The notes below the pieces were generated by a model, which had not been told where the DNA came from, made no database searches, and was given only the letters and a program-made list of their open reading frames with translations. From NCBI GenBank assembly GCA_012797095.1, contig JAAZPS010000115.1, positions 1-5,795 of the forward strand: DNA of 5,795 nucleotides. The letters run 5' to 3'. The translations under genes were made by a program, and so were the position numbers. The stretch's first letter is position 1. The number at the start of each line of letters is the position of its first letter. The stretch comes from Bacillota bacterium. GTDB lineage: Bacteria; Bacillota; Dethiobacteria; DTU022. Positions 1 to 5,429 of the stretch are shown in pieces.

Positions 1-66
1 AATCTGCTGCCGGCCATCTTCCTGGCGATATTCTTTGTAGTGCTCCTCGGTAACTTTACCCTGTAA
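1..66 (+). CDS. C-terminal end of a membrane protein (5' truncated by window edge)
   Basis: Frame 1 is open from the first base to a TAA at 64-66 and encodes 21 residues, of which nearly all are hydrophobic (it begins NLLPAIFLAIFF and ends GNFTL). This looks like the final transmembrane helix of an integral membrane protein, followed by a very short tail. The stop lies 14 bases from the stop of the convergent rmuC gene, which is typical of a true gene end. The family cannot be named from so little sequence; a transporter or permease is only a guess. The fragment is too short to exclude chance completely, but the hydrophobic run ending precisely at the gene junction supports it. Confidence 0.55.
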   Translation, partial: NLLPAIFLAIFFVVLLGNFTL

Positions 67-91
67 CCCGGCTCGGACGGTCAGAGCTGGG
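67..91. terminator. Hairpin at the convergent gene junction, possible bidirectional transcription barrier
   Basis: The arms CCCGGCTC (67-74) and GAGCTGGG (84-91) pair over eight positions on the plus strand with one G-T wobble, around a nine-base loop. On the minus strand the wobble becomes an A/C mismatch. The structure starts directly after the TAA of the rightward gene and contains the rmuC stop codon. There is no T-tract on either side, so it is not a classic intrinsic terminator. Its position between two converging genes is the main argument for a role. Confidence 0.3.
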
Positions 92-1598
92 GATCGTCGG
101 GATTCTCTTTGACCATCTGGATGACCGTACCCTCGCTTGGCTGCAGCGCTCTTGCTGTTTTGTCCACCGTCTCCAGCAACTCGATATCGTCACCGCCGGC
201 TGCGCCGAGCTCCTTGAACCTTCGCGCCGAAACCAGAACCCGGCTTTCCAGGGAGCCCACGGCCCGGTTGTAGGAGTCAACGGTCCGGCCAAGATGTTTC
301 CGGATATCCCTGAAATGGTCGGCCAGGATGCGGACCCGTTCGTAAAGGATCTTCCCCAGATTGCTGATCTCCTGGGCGTTCTCGGCGATCTGCTCCTGCC
401 GCCAGCCGTAGGCGACCGCTTTCAACAGGGCGATCAGGGTGGTCGGTGTGGCCATGATCACCCGCTGGCCGGCGCCGAACTCGATGAGGCTGGGATCCTG
501 CTCCAGGGCGCTGCTGAAAAATGTTTCTCCAGGCAGGAACATGACCACAAATTCCGGGGTAGCCTCGAACTGGCTCCAGTAAGATTTGGAGGCCAGCTGG
601 ATCAGGTGAGTGCGGGCCTGGCGGGCGTGCTCCTTGAGCTTGGCCTGGCGGCTCTGTTCATCCTCGCATTCCAGAGATTCCAGGTAGGCCTGCAGCGGGG
701 TCTTGGAATCGACAACGATCTGTTTACCGCCGGGCAGATTGATCACCATATCCGGCCTCAAATGGCCCTCCGCGGTCTCCACGGAAACCTGTTCGTAAAA
801 ATCGCAGTACGGGAGCATCCCGGCGACCTCGACAACCCGTTTGAGCTGGATCTCGCCCCAGCGGCCGCGGACGGTGGGTTTTCGCAGGGCGGTCACCAGG
901 CGGTTTGTCTCCTGCTGCAGCCGGCTGCCGGTCGTGGCCAGCTGCTTGATCTGCTCTTCCAGACCGGTATAAGCGGATTGGCGGGCTTTATCGAGCTCCC
1001 CGATCCTGTGATCAACCTTTTCCAGCGATTCCTGGAGCGGTTTGACCAGTTCATCGATGGCCTGCTGTCTCTTTTCCAGATCCCCCTTGGCACCCTGCTG
1101 ATAGCTCTCCAGGGTGGCCCGGGCCAGCTCCAGAAAGGATTGGTTGTTGCTCTGCAGGGCATCGGCCGAAAGGGCCTTGAAGGCATCGGAAAGTTTCTCC
1201 TGGGCGTCGTTCAGCAGGGCCAGTTTTTCGCGGTTCAGCTTGCGCTCCTCGGCAAGGGTGGTCTCCAGCTCTGTCAGCCGGGCCCGGTAAGCGAGCTCTT
1301 TCTGCTGGAGTGTTTCCACCAGGCTCTCCAGTCCCGGTATCCGCAAGTTATCCTGCTCGGCGGCGGCGCGGCCGGCCAGTTCCTTTTTCAGGGCCAGCTC
1401 TTTCTGCTCCAGCCCGGCCTCCAATTTGCTGGCTGTGCGGCGCAGCTCCGCGAGCTGATCATCTTTGGCCTCCGCCCGGGCCTGCACCAGCTGAAGCTCC
1501 CGGCGGCCGCTTGCGTAAGCCTTCTGCTCACGATTGCGCAGAAGCAGCCAGGCCAGAAGCAGACCAAGAGGCAGCCCGATCAAGATTCCCCAGTACAT
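81..1598 (-). CDS. rmuC: RmuC family DNA recombination protein
   Basis: The 505-residue product matches the RmuC family (Pfam RmuC, COG1322) in length and layout. In E. coli RmuC is linked to limiting inversions at short inverted repeats and is regarded as a nuclease-like protein. Residues 1-20 form one N-terminal membrane helix with a basic stop (RNREQK), so the protein is probably membrane-anchored with its bulk in the cytoplasm. Residues about 30-235 are rich in Glu, Lys, Gln, Ala and Leu and should form a long coiled coil. The conserved core follows: RGRWGE at 244-249, VVEVAGM at 255-261, and RPDMVINLPGG leading to VVDSK at 281-299. The E249, D283, D297 and K299 pattern resembles a PD-(D/E)XK nuclease site. 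ATPTTLIALL (383-392) is another family signature. The ATG at 1598 is preceded by AGAGGAGG (1605-1612) at six-base spacing, which fixes the start. No convincing promoter was found upstream. It is a stand-alone gene here, convergent with its left neighbour and divergent from the CxxC/winged-helix gene. The opposite-strand open frame across it is a shadow. Confidence 0.95.
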   Translation of the reverse strand: MYWGILIGLPLGLLLAWLLLRNREQKAYASGRRELQLVQARAEAKDDQLAELRRTASKLEAGLEQKELALKKELAGRAAAEQDNLRIPGLESLVETLQQKELAYRARLTELETTLAEERKLNREKLALLNDAQEKLSDAFKALSADALQSNNQSFLELARATLESYQQGAKGDLEKRQQAIDELVKPLQESLEKVDHRIGELDKARQSAYTGLEEQIKQLATTGSRLQQETNRLVTALRKPTVRGRWGEIQLKRVVEVAGMLPYCDFYEQVSVETAEGHLRPDMVINLPGGKQIVVDSKTPLQAYLESLECEDEQSRQAKLKEHARQARTHLIQLASKSYWSQFEATPEFVVMFLPGETFFSSALEQDPSLIEFGAGQRVIMATPTTLIALLKAVAYGWRQEQIAENAQEISNLGKILYERVRILADHFRDIRKHLGRTVDSYNRAVGSLESRVLVSARRFKELGAAGGDDIELLETVDKTARALQPSEGTVIQMVKENPDDPQL

Positions 1599-1612
1599 TG
1601 AATTCCTCCTCT

Positions 1613-2011
1613 ATGCATGGTGCGGCTAAAACTCGAAAAACCATTCCAGGATGCTTTTCGCTGAAGCACTCCTTGATTCCTGCATCTGCCATCGCGCCGG
1701 GCCGCTGACGGCTCCGGCATACTTATCTACGGCTTGAATCCGGGCAGCCGGCGGAAATTGTATAAGGATCTTTTCAGCAGGGACCTGCTTGCCGGGTTGA
1801 AATCGGTACGATCAAGGTTGAACAGAACGATCTGCGGCGCGGGCAATAGAATCTGTTCTCAGCCTTTTCATCCCACTGTCTCGGGGTTCTGGGAAAGGCC
1901 GCTCCGGCAGGGCCTGCAGCGGGACTGTCTTTGCCCAGCGGGGTAAGATCGGCAAAAGATCCAGCCAGCCGTTTTGCTGCTCAATTTTGCGGTCCGGTTT
2001 CGCCGGTCTGA
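1613..2011. other. Roughly 400-base stretch without a supported gene
   Basis: This region separates the divergent rmuC and the CxxC/winged-helix gene. Open frames exist (a TTG-started 70-codon plus frame at 1734-1946 and a minus frame at 1812-2132). Neither has a Shine-Dalgarno or a recognisable product, and the minus frame runs through the 2012-2040 promoter and into the neighbouring gene. The clearest structure is a GC-rich hairpin at 1696-1718: GCCGGGCCG pairs with CGGC and CCGGC across a CTGA loop, nine base pairs with one bulged T. It has no T-tract. A weaker inverted repeat lies at 1899-1923. The stretch must hold the rmuC promoter unless that is very weak, but no good -35/-10 pair on the minus strand was found. 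It may also contain decayed coding sequence; nothing proves that. Confidence 0.5.
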
Positions 2012-2040
2012 TTGACAGCAGTGCGTTGAATTTGTAAAAT
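2012..2040 (+). promoter_or_regulatory. Near-consensus sigma-70/sigma-A promoter for the CxxC/winged-helix gene
   Basis: A perfect -35 box TTGACA at 2012-2017 is followed by exactly 17 bases and a -10 box TAAAAT at 2035-2040 (five of six consensus bases). Transcription should start near 2046-2048, giving an untranslated leader of about 57 bases before the ATG at 2104. This is the strongest promoter-like sequence in the window. It suggests that the downstream gene is a single-gene unit under housekeeping sigma control, possibly modulated by a repressor. Confidence 0.75.
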
Positions 2041-2070
2041 AAAATCAGGCGGAGCAAACGGGCAGCGGTC

Positions 2071-2083
2071 AATTTTGAAAATT
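2071..2083. repeat. Perfect inverted repeat AATTTTgAAAATT in the leader, operator candidate
   Basis: Six bases on each side of a central G form a perfect dyad (AATTTT / AAAATT). It lies about 25 bases after the predicted transcription start and 8 bases before the Shine-Dalgarno of the 2104 gene. A dimeric DNA-binding protein bound here could block early elongation. AT-rich dyads of this size also arise by chance, so the operator role is inference only. Confidence 0.25.
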
Positions 2084-2103
2084 CGAGGAACGGAGGTCGT
2101 TTT

Positions 2104-2475
2104 ATGCTTTGCGAAAAATGTGGTGCGGCCATATCAGGGGACGATCTGTTCGAGCATGGCGGGAAAAATTATTGTGAAGATTGCTATATCGAGGCTGCTA
2201 CCGTGTTGAAAACCTGTGATCCCATGGCGGTGCGTGCGGCCAGGGTTACCCGGGAGAAAACAGGTCAGCAGGGAACCGAAGGGCTCCTGCCGGACCAAAA
2301 AAAGATCTACAATTATTTGCAGAAAAAGGGCAAGGCGACCCGGGAGCAGATCGCCCGGGAACTTCAGCTGGAGCAGGCGGATCTGGAGAAACATTTTTCT
2401 GTCTTGCGCCACTGCGAGCTGGTCAAGGGGCTTAAAGAGGGCGATACAATCTATATGACCCTGATGGATGTTTGA
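2104..2475 (+). CDS. Small protein with two CxxC zinc knuckles and a C-terminal winged-helix-like domain
   Basis: The gene encodes 123 residues. The N-terminal 30 residues carry two CxxC pairs (C3/C6 and C24/C27, 17 residues apart) with H18 between them. This LIM-like or zinc-ribbon arrangement should bind one Zn ion. A further Cys in CDP (38-40) follows. Residues about 62-120 look like a winged helix: LPDQKKIYNYLQKKG as the first helix, ATREQIARELQL as a helix-turn-helix, a recognition-like helix QADLEKHFSVLRHC, and a basic wing ending in DTIYMTL. This resembles MarR/ArsR-type DNA-binding folds. The ATG at 2104 follows GGAGGT (2092-2097) at six-base spacing, and a near-consensus promoter lies at 2012-2040. 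It ends 48 bases from the convergent GGDEF/HD-GYP gene, with no T-tract terminator in the gap. A cytoplasmic zinc- or redox-responsive regulator is plausible but not shown. I recall no characterised homologue, so no symbol is given. That it is a real gene is close to certain; its function is open. Confidence 0.9.
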   Translation: MLCEKCGAAISGDDLFEHGGKNYCEDCYIEAATVLKTCDPMAVRAARVTREKTGQQGTEGLLPDQKKIYNYLQKKGKATREQIARELQLEQADLEKHFSVLRHCELVKGLKEGDTIYMTLMDV

Positions 2476-2523
2476 TCGAGACAGTCCAGGGGAGGGTTTT
2501 TCGGTTCTGGCGGTGGCAACCGT

Positions 2524-3762
2524 CTAAACGACATTCTCGATGAACAGCCTGGCCAGTTCAGGGTCGAACTGGGTCCCCGAGCAGCGTGAAAGCTCTTCAA
2601 TAGCTTCCTTTACCGAGAGCTTATCTTTGTACGGCCGGCCGCGGGTCATGACCTCGAAGGCATCGACAATGGAGGTGATCCTGGCGAGAAAGGGGATCTG
2701 CTCGCCCTTCAGTCCCCGCGGATAGCCGCGGCCGTCCCAACGTTCATGATGGGACAAGATATCTTCGGCGATATGGGCAAATTCCCCCGTGGAGCGGGCA
2801 ATGCGAAAACCGGTTTCCGGATGCTTCTTGATGATCTTCCATTCATCTTCCGTCAGGGGCCCCGCCCTGGTCAGGATCTCCTCGGAGATGCTGATCTTGC
2901 CGATATCGTGCAAGGTGATCAGGAGGCTCAGCCGATCCAGCTCTGAATCGGGTAGTCCCAATTTTTCACCAAACTCCAGGGCCATCATCTGCATCCGGCA
3001 GGAATGCTCTTCTGTTTCATAACTTTTTGCTCCCAGGGTCTTCAAAAGGGCGTTGAGAACAGCGCTCTTTGTGCTCTTGCTATCGGCAAGTTTACGCTTG
3101 TACATATAGTCTTCCGCTTTTTTGATCGTATCGCTAAGAGATATTGCCGGGTGATCCTTCACGGCACAGCCCAGGGCCAGGGAGACGGGCACATCGCCGA
3201 TATAAGCATCGCGGCACTTTTTCCTGATCCGCTTGAAGATCGTTTGCACTTTATCGCCCGATGTTCTGGGTAAAAGAACAAGAAATTCATCACCGCCCCA
3301 GCGGGCGATAATATCATCCTTGCGGCAGGATTTTTTCAAGATATCGGCAACAATTCTGAGCATCTGATCGCCAACACTGTGTCCATAGGTATCATTGACC
3401 AGTTTGAGACCGTTCAGATCGGCCACGATAATGCTGATAGGCAGCTGCCGATCAGTATCAAGCCGGTGCATCTCCTCTTCAATAAATGCTCGGTTGTAGA
3501 GCCCGGTGAGGATGTCGTGAAAGCTGATATAGCGGATCTTCTCTTCCGATTGTTTGAATTCAGCTATGGTCCAGGCGATATCGGCAAAGTAGGAAGCAAA
3601 CTGAACATCACTTTCGGTGTAGTCGAGCGGCTTGTACCCGGTGACCAGTATGGCCACAACCCGCTCCTGACGGATGATCGGCACGGTAAGCACCCGGTCC
3701 GGGGTGAACCCTCCCGGCAACTTTTTCCGGCCGGGGAAAGAGCGATAGCGGTTGTAGATCAT
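2524..3762 (-). CDS. 3' part of a frameshifted sensor: GAF end, GGDEF diguanylate cyclase and HD-GYP phosphodiesterase domains
   Basis: This 412-codon frame is the downstream part of one gene that begins at 4808. Residues 1-65 are the second half of a GAF domain (PGGFTPDRVLTVPII, then VAILVTGYKPLDYTESDV and a closing helix). Residues about 75-230 are a GGDEF domain with D-LTGLYNR near 83-91, metal-binding D115, an inhibitory-site motif RKDD (147-150) exactly five residues before GGDEF (156-160), and no obvious lesion. Residues about 245-412 are an HD-GYP domain with HDIGK at 285-289 and HHERWDGRGYP at 338-348. By family knowledge the first makes cyclic-di-GMP from two GTP and the second hydrolyses it, so both opposing activities look catalytically intact. 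The ATG at 3762 overlaps the TGA of the upstream frame (ATGA), but it lies inside the GAF fold and has no Shine-Dalgarno close by. It is therefore probably not a natural start. If re-initiation did occur, the product would be an enzyme pair without its PAS sensors. The stop TAG is at 2524-2526. Confidence 0.9.
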   Translation of the reverse strand: MIYNRYRSFPGRKKLPGGFTPDRVLTVPIIRQERVVAILVTGYKPLDYTESDVQFASYFADIAWTIAEFKQSEEKIRYISFHDILTGLYNRAFIEEEMHRLDTDRQLPISIIVADLNGLKLVNDTYGHSVGDQMLRIVADILKKSCRKDDIIARWGGDEFLVLLPRTSGDKVQTIFKRIRKKCRDAYIGDVPVSLALGCAVKDHPAISLSDTIKKAEDYMYKRKLADSKSTKSAVLNALLKTLGAKSYETEEHSCRMQMMALEFGEKLGLPDSELDRLSLLITLHDIGKISISEEILTRAGPLTEDEWKIIKKHPETGFRIARSTGEFAHIAEDILSHHERWDGRGYPRGLKGEQIPFLARITSIVDAFEVMTRGRPYKDKLSVKEAIEELSRCSGTQFDPELARLFIENVV

Positions 3763-4808
3763 CGGACGGCGTTGGCGCAGGCAATCTCCCAGACAGCTGC
3801 ATCGGTTGCACTGAACTGCTTCTCCTTTTTCGATTTGCCGGGATCTTGCTGGGCGGGGGAGGAAGATCCCTTCAGGGTGAGCGTCTTTTCATCGTCGCTA
3901 ACAAAAAAGTAAAATCCAAGGGGGCTGTTGATCAGATCGCAAAATTCATCCAGTGTCTTTTGCAAAACAGACTTCATCGGATGACTGTAGGAATAGGATA
4001 AAAGATTTGCCCGGGCCCTGATCAATCTTTCCGCTTTTTTGCGCTCGGTGATATCCCAGGCAATTGCGATGATCTCGGCCTCTCCATCACTGTCGGTGAT
4101 CACATTATGTTTTTCGTGCAGCCAGCGGCAGATGCCTACCTTGCAATTGAACCGGTATTCAAGGTGGGCCGGCTCCTCGCTGTTCAGTGCCTGCGGCACG
4201 GTTCTGGCTAGTTCCCGGTCATCGGGATGGACCCGGCTGATCCAGAGACCGGGATTATCGATGATCTCCTGCGGCTTGAAACCCAGAATGTTGACTACAT
4301 TATCATTGATATAGCTGATCGCTTTCTCTCCATCCTTTATTCTGTAGAGATAGATGATCGCCGGGGTATTGGAAAGGATCATCTCAAGGCGCTTTCTTTC
4401 TTCCCGATGCAGAAGTCCGTCCTGTTTTTCTTTCCTTTTCTGGGCGGTTCGATCATAGAAGATAACGGTGTAGCGGCGGTCGCTTTTTCCGTAGGCAGAG
4501 ATTTCATAGTCACGATCAAGCTGAGCGGAATAGTAGTTGAAGCGAACAGTTTCACCGGTCAGGGCAGCCCGGGCCAGGGTTTCAAAGATAGCCGGCCGGT
4601 CCAGATCGATTGCCGATAACAATGCAGCCGATTTTTGACCGATAATCTCTTCCCGTTTCAGTGCGGTTATCTTCTCAAAAGAGGAGTTCACCTCGAGGAA
4701 TATGGAATCAACAGGTTTTCCTTCATCGTCAAGGATAAGCTCGAGCTCAGCAAAGGCATCGGGCAAATTGTTTACCAGGAGATGATTGCCATATATTTCC
4801 TGTTTCAT
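3759..4808 (-). CDS. 5' part of the same frameshifted gene: two PAS domains and the first half of a GAF domain
   Basis: Numbering from the ATG at 4808, residues about 10-122 form a PAS domain (LPDAFAELELILDDEG, then LEVNSSFEKITALKREEIIGQK). Residues about 137-257 form a second PAS with a PAC end (IIYLYRIKDG, ILGFKPQEII, RVHPDDRELA, AWDITERKKAE). From about 265 a GAF domain begins (LLSYSYSHPMKSVLQKTLDEF, GFYFFVSDDEKTLTLKG). After AVWEI (residue 342) the frame reads through six unrelated codons to a TGA at 3759-3761. There is no signal peptide or membrane helix, so the sensor is cytoplasmic; its ligand is unknown. An in-frame GTG at 4817 is possible, but ATG 4808 has GGGGTG eight bases upstream. 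It also gives an N-terminus that lines up with the paralogue starting at 5597, so ATG is preferred. The STAS gene lies upstream on the same strand with a 251-base gap. Joined to the 2524-3762 frame by one added base, the gene would encode 761 residues. Confidence 0.88.
   Translation of the reverse strand: MKQEIYGNHLLVNNLPDAFAELELILDDEGKPVDSIFLEVNSSFEKITALKREEIIGQKSAALLSAIDLDRPAIFETLARAALTGETVRFNYYSAQLDRDYEISAYGKSDRRYTVIFYDRTAQKRKEKQDGLLHREERKRLEMILSNTPAIIYLYRIKDGEKAISYINDNVVNILGFKPQEIIDNPGLWISRVHPDDRELARTVPQALNSEEPAHLEYRFNCKVGICRWLHEKHNVITDSDGEAEIIAIAWDITERKKAERLIRARANLLSYSYSHPMKSVLQKTLDEFCDLINSPLGFYFFVSDDEKTLTLKGSSSPAQQDPGKSKKEKQFSATDAAVWEIACANAVR
3782..3785 (-). other. Single-base frameshift inside the GAF domain
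   Basis: On the minus strand the codons GCT GTC TGG GAG ATT (AVWEI) are followed by GCC TGC GCC, which leads out of the GAF pattern and into TGA. Adding one T after ATT gives TGC CTG CGC CAA CGC CGT CCG ATG, that is CLRQRRPM, which runs directly into IYNRYRSFPGRKK of the downstream frame. This restores the usual GAF signature of the type VW-x-C-x-x-x-RRP-x-I. A lost base in a T run (ATTTGC to ATTGC) is the simplest explanation. No slippery heptamer of the X XXY YYZ kind is present, so programmed frameshifting is unlikely. A true mutation or a sequence error are both possible. The gene as written would be scored a pseudogene. Confidence 0.85.
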
Positions 4809-4911
4809 TGAAGTCACACCCCGGAAAATACCGATTAAGGAAAATGGAGACAGTAAACTCCTAAAACAACCTTACTGCCCATAATACACCGTGAACTATT
4901 TAATTCGACAT

Positions 4912-4932
4912 GGTTTGACAGAAACCTTTTTT
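4912..4932 (+). terminator. Intrinsic-terminator-like hairpin with T6, plus strand
   Basis: GGTTT (4912-4916) and AAACC (4922-4926) form a perfect five-pair stem around GACAG, followed directly by six T (4927-4932). The stem is short and only 40 percent GC, so it would be weak. It points rightward, although both flanking genes are on the minus strand. It could only act on an antisense or small plus-strand transcript. Confidence 0.3.
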
Positions 4933-4951
4933 GGATAATGGGTGGCAGATA

Positions 4952-4963
4952 CAGGGATCCCTG
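4952..4963. repeat. 12-base perfect palindrome CAGGGATCCCTG
   Basis: A perfect 6+6 dyad lies in the non-coding gap between the STAS gene and the PAS-GAF-GGDEF-HD-GYP gene. It is followed immediately by further short palindromes: CTGCAG, CGCGGCCGCG (4967-4976) and GCCGCGGC (4971-4978). It could be a binding site for a dimeric regulator about 145 bases before the 4808 start, but no promoter was placed next to it. Confidence 0.3.
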
Positions 4964-4985
4964 CAGCGCGGCCGCGGCATTTTTT
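4962..4985 (+). terminator. Second terminator-like GC-rich hairpin with T6, plus strand
   Basis: TGCAGCG (4962-4968) pairs with CGCGGCA (4973-4979) with one A/G mismatch and a CGGC loop, and six T follow at 4980-4985. It is GC-rich and better shaped than the 4912-4932 structure, with which it forms a tandem pair about 30 bases apart. Both read rightward, against the direction of the two flanking genes. No minus-strand terminator with a T-tract was found between STAS and the downstream sensor gene, so co-transcription of those two remains possible. Confidence 0.4.
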
Positions 4986-5011
4986 GCTGGGAGGTTGGGA
5001 CAGCCGTTATC

Positions 5012-5031
5012 CCCAAAGCGGTCGCCTTGGG
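5012..5031 (-). other. Stable hairpin 28 bases downstream of the STAS stop
   Basis: Read on the minus strand, CCCAAGGC pairs with GCTTTGGG over eight positions (one G-T wobble) around a GACC loop. No T-tract follows (GGATAACGG), so it is not a standard intrinsic terminator. It may shield the 3' end of the STAS message, or be part of a leader if transcription continues into the sensor gene at 4808. Confidence 0.3.
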
Positions 5032-5059
5032 TCAAGATTGAACCTCGAAAGACGTTTAC

Positions 5060-5380
5060 TCAGTTATGCTCCAACTCATTCTCTATTTTGATCACTTTAT
5101 AAAGATGGATCATATCGAAAATGTTCCGGACATGGCTGCTGGTTATATGGACAATCCTTAATTCACCACCGCAAGCTTTAAGCTTTTTGTGAAAGAGCAG
5201 CAGTTTCCCCAGGCCTGAACTATCGATACTGTTCACCCGGTCAAAATCCAGGGTAACAAAAATGCGCCCTTCCTCGCAGAGCATCTGCAGTTTTTCCTTC
5301 AGTAGATGGGAGGTGGCAAGATCGACACTGCCCTTGGCACAGATTAAAGCCGAATTTTCGCCCTTTCGATGAACCTCCAA
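5060..5380 (-). CDS. STAS-domain protein, anti-sigma factor antagonist type (SpoIIAA/RsbV-like)
   Basis: From TTG 5380 the gene encodes 106 residues, the usual size of a lone STAS domain. Residues 1-30 give the first strands (LEVHRKGENSALICAKGSVD), followed by a helix with LLKEKLQML. The strand FVTLDFDRV leads to SIDSSGLGKLLLFHKKL. The DSSG at 53-56 holds the serine that a SpoIIAB/RsbW-type kinase phosphorylates in this family. The last third (GGELRIVHITSSHVRNIFDMIHLYKVIKI) is the typical final strand-helix-strand. In known systems the unphosphorylated form binds the anti-sigma kinase and frees a sigma factor; related STAS proteins serve other partner-switching circuits. No kinase, PP2C phosphatase or sigma gene is in the window, so the partner is unknown. 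The same frame is open back to a GTG at 5440, which would add 20 residues. That start has no Shine-Dalgarno, whereas TTG 5380 has AGGAGGG at eight-base spacing. The PAS-GAF-GGDEF-HD-GYP gene lies 251 bases downstream on the same strand, and a second PAS gene diverges upstream. Confidence 0.93.
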   Translation of the reverse strand: MEVHRKGENSALICAKGSVDLATSHLLKEKLQMLCEEGRIFVTLDFDRVNSIDSSGLGKLLLFHKKLKACGGELRIVHITSSHVRNIFDMIHLYKVIKIENELEHN

Positions 5381-5388
5381 AACTATGT

Positions 5389-5395
5389 CCCTCCT
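5389..5395 (-). promoter_or_regulatory. Shine-Dalgarno AGGAGGG that decides the TTG start of the STAS gene
   Basis: On the minus strand AGGAGGG lies eight bases before TTG (5380-5378). It falls inside the longest open frame, where it is read as the Arg-Arg codons of the extended version. The sequence before the alternative GTG at 5440 (GCCCTCCACGG) has no ribosome-binding site. Confidence 0.75.
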
Positions 5396-5429
5396 ACATA
5401 CTGGCCTCAAAGGCGGGGCCTTCAGTGAT

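Noticed and set aside
294..1601. 435-codon open frame on the plus strand opposite rmuC
   Set aside because: It lies entirely antisense to a clear RmuC coding sequence. Its composition mirrors that gene (long runs of Leu, Gln, Gly and Phe from complemented coiled-coil codons), with no Shine-Dalgarno and no recognisable domain.
1734..1766. Promoter TTGAAT with TATAAG on the plus strand
   Set aside because: The spacer would be 21 bases, too long, and no rightward gene begins near it.
1734..1946. 70-codon plus-strand frame starting with TTG
   Set aside because: There is no ribosome-binding site, no known motif and a Cys/Arg/Pro-rich composition typical of non-coding GC-rich DNA.
1812..2132. 106-codon minus-strand frame
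   Set aside because: It runs antisense through the 2012-2040 promoter, the Shine-Dalgarno and the start of the 2104 gene, and has no domain or ribosome-binding site.
2476..2523. Terminator between the convergent 2104-2475 and 2524 genes
   Set aside because: The only pairing is CGGTT with AACCG (2502-2522) around an 11-base loop, without a T-tract in either outgoing direction.
3759..3785. Programmed ribosomal frameshift joining the two sensor frames
   Set aside because: No slippery heptamer is present at GAG ATT GCC TGC, and no downstream stimulatory structure was recognised. A plain one-base loss explains the data better.
3379..3912. 177-codon plus-strand frame opposite the GAF/GGDEF region
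   Set aside because: It is antisense to well-conserved domain sequence and spans the frameshift without any recognisable product.
4835..5035. 66-codon minus-strand frame in the gap between the STAS and sensor genes
   Set aside because: It starts at a TTG without a proper Shine-Dalgarno, shows no motif, and crosses the hairpin and palindrome cluster.
4809..5059. Cyclic-di-GMP riboswitch in the leader of the GGDEF/HD-GYP gene
   Set aside because: The leader was compared by eye with the GEMM-I pattern. The characteristic conserved stretches were not found, and the hairpins seen do not form the two-helix arrangement.
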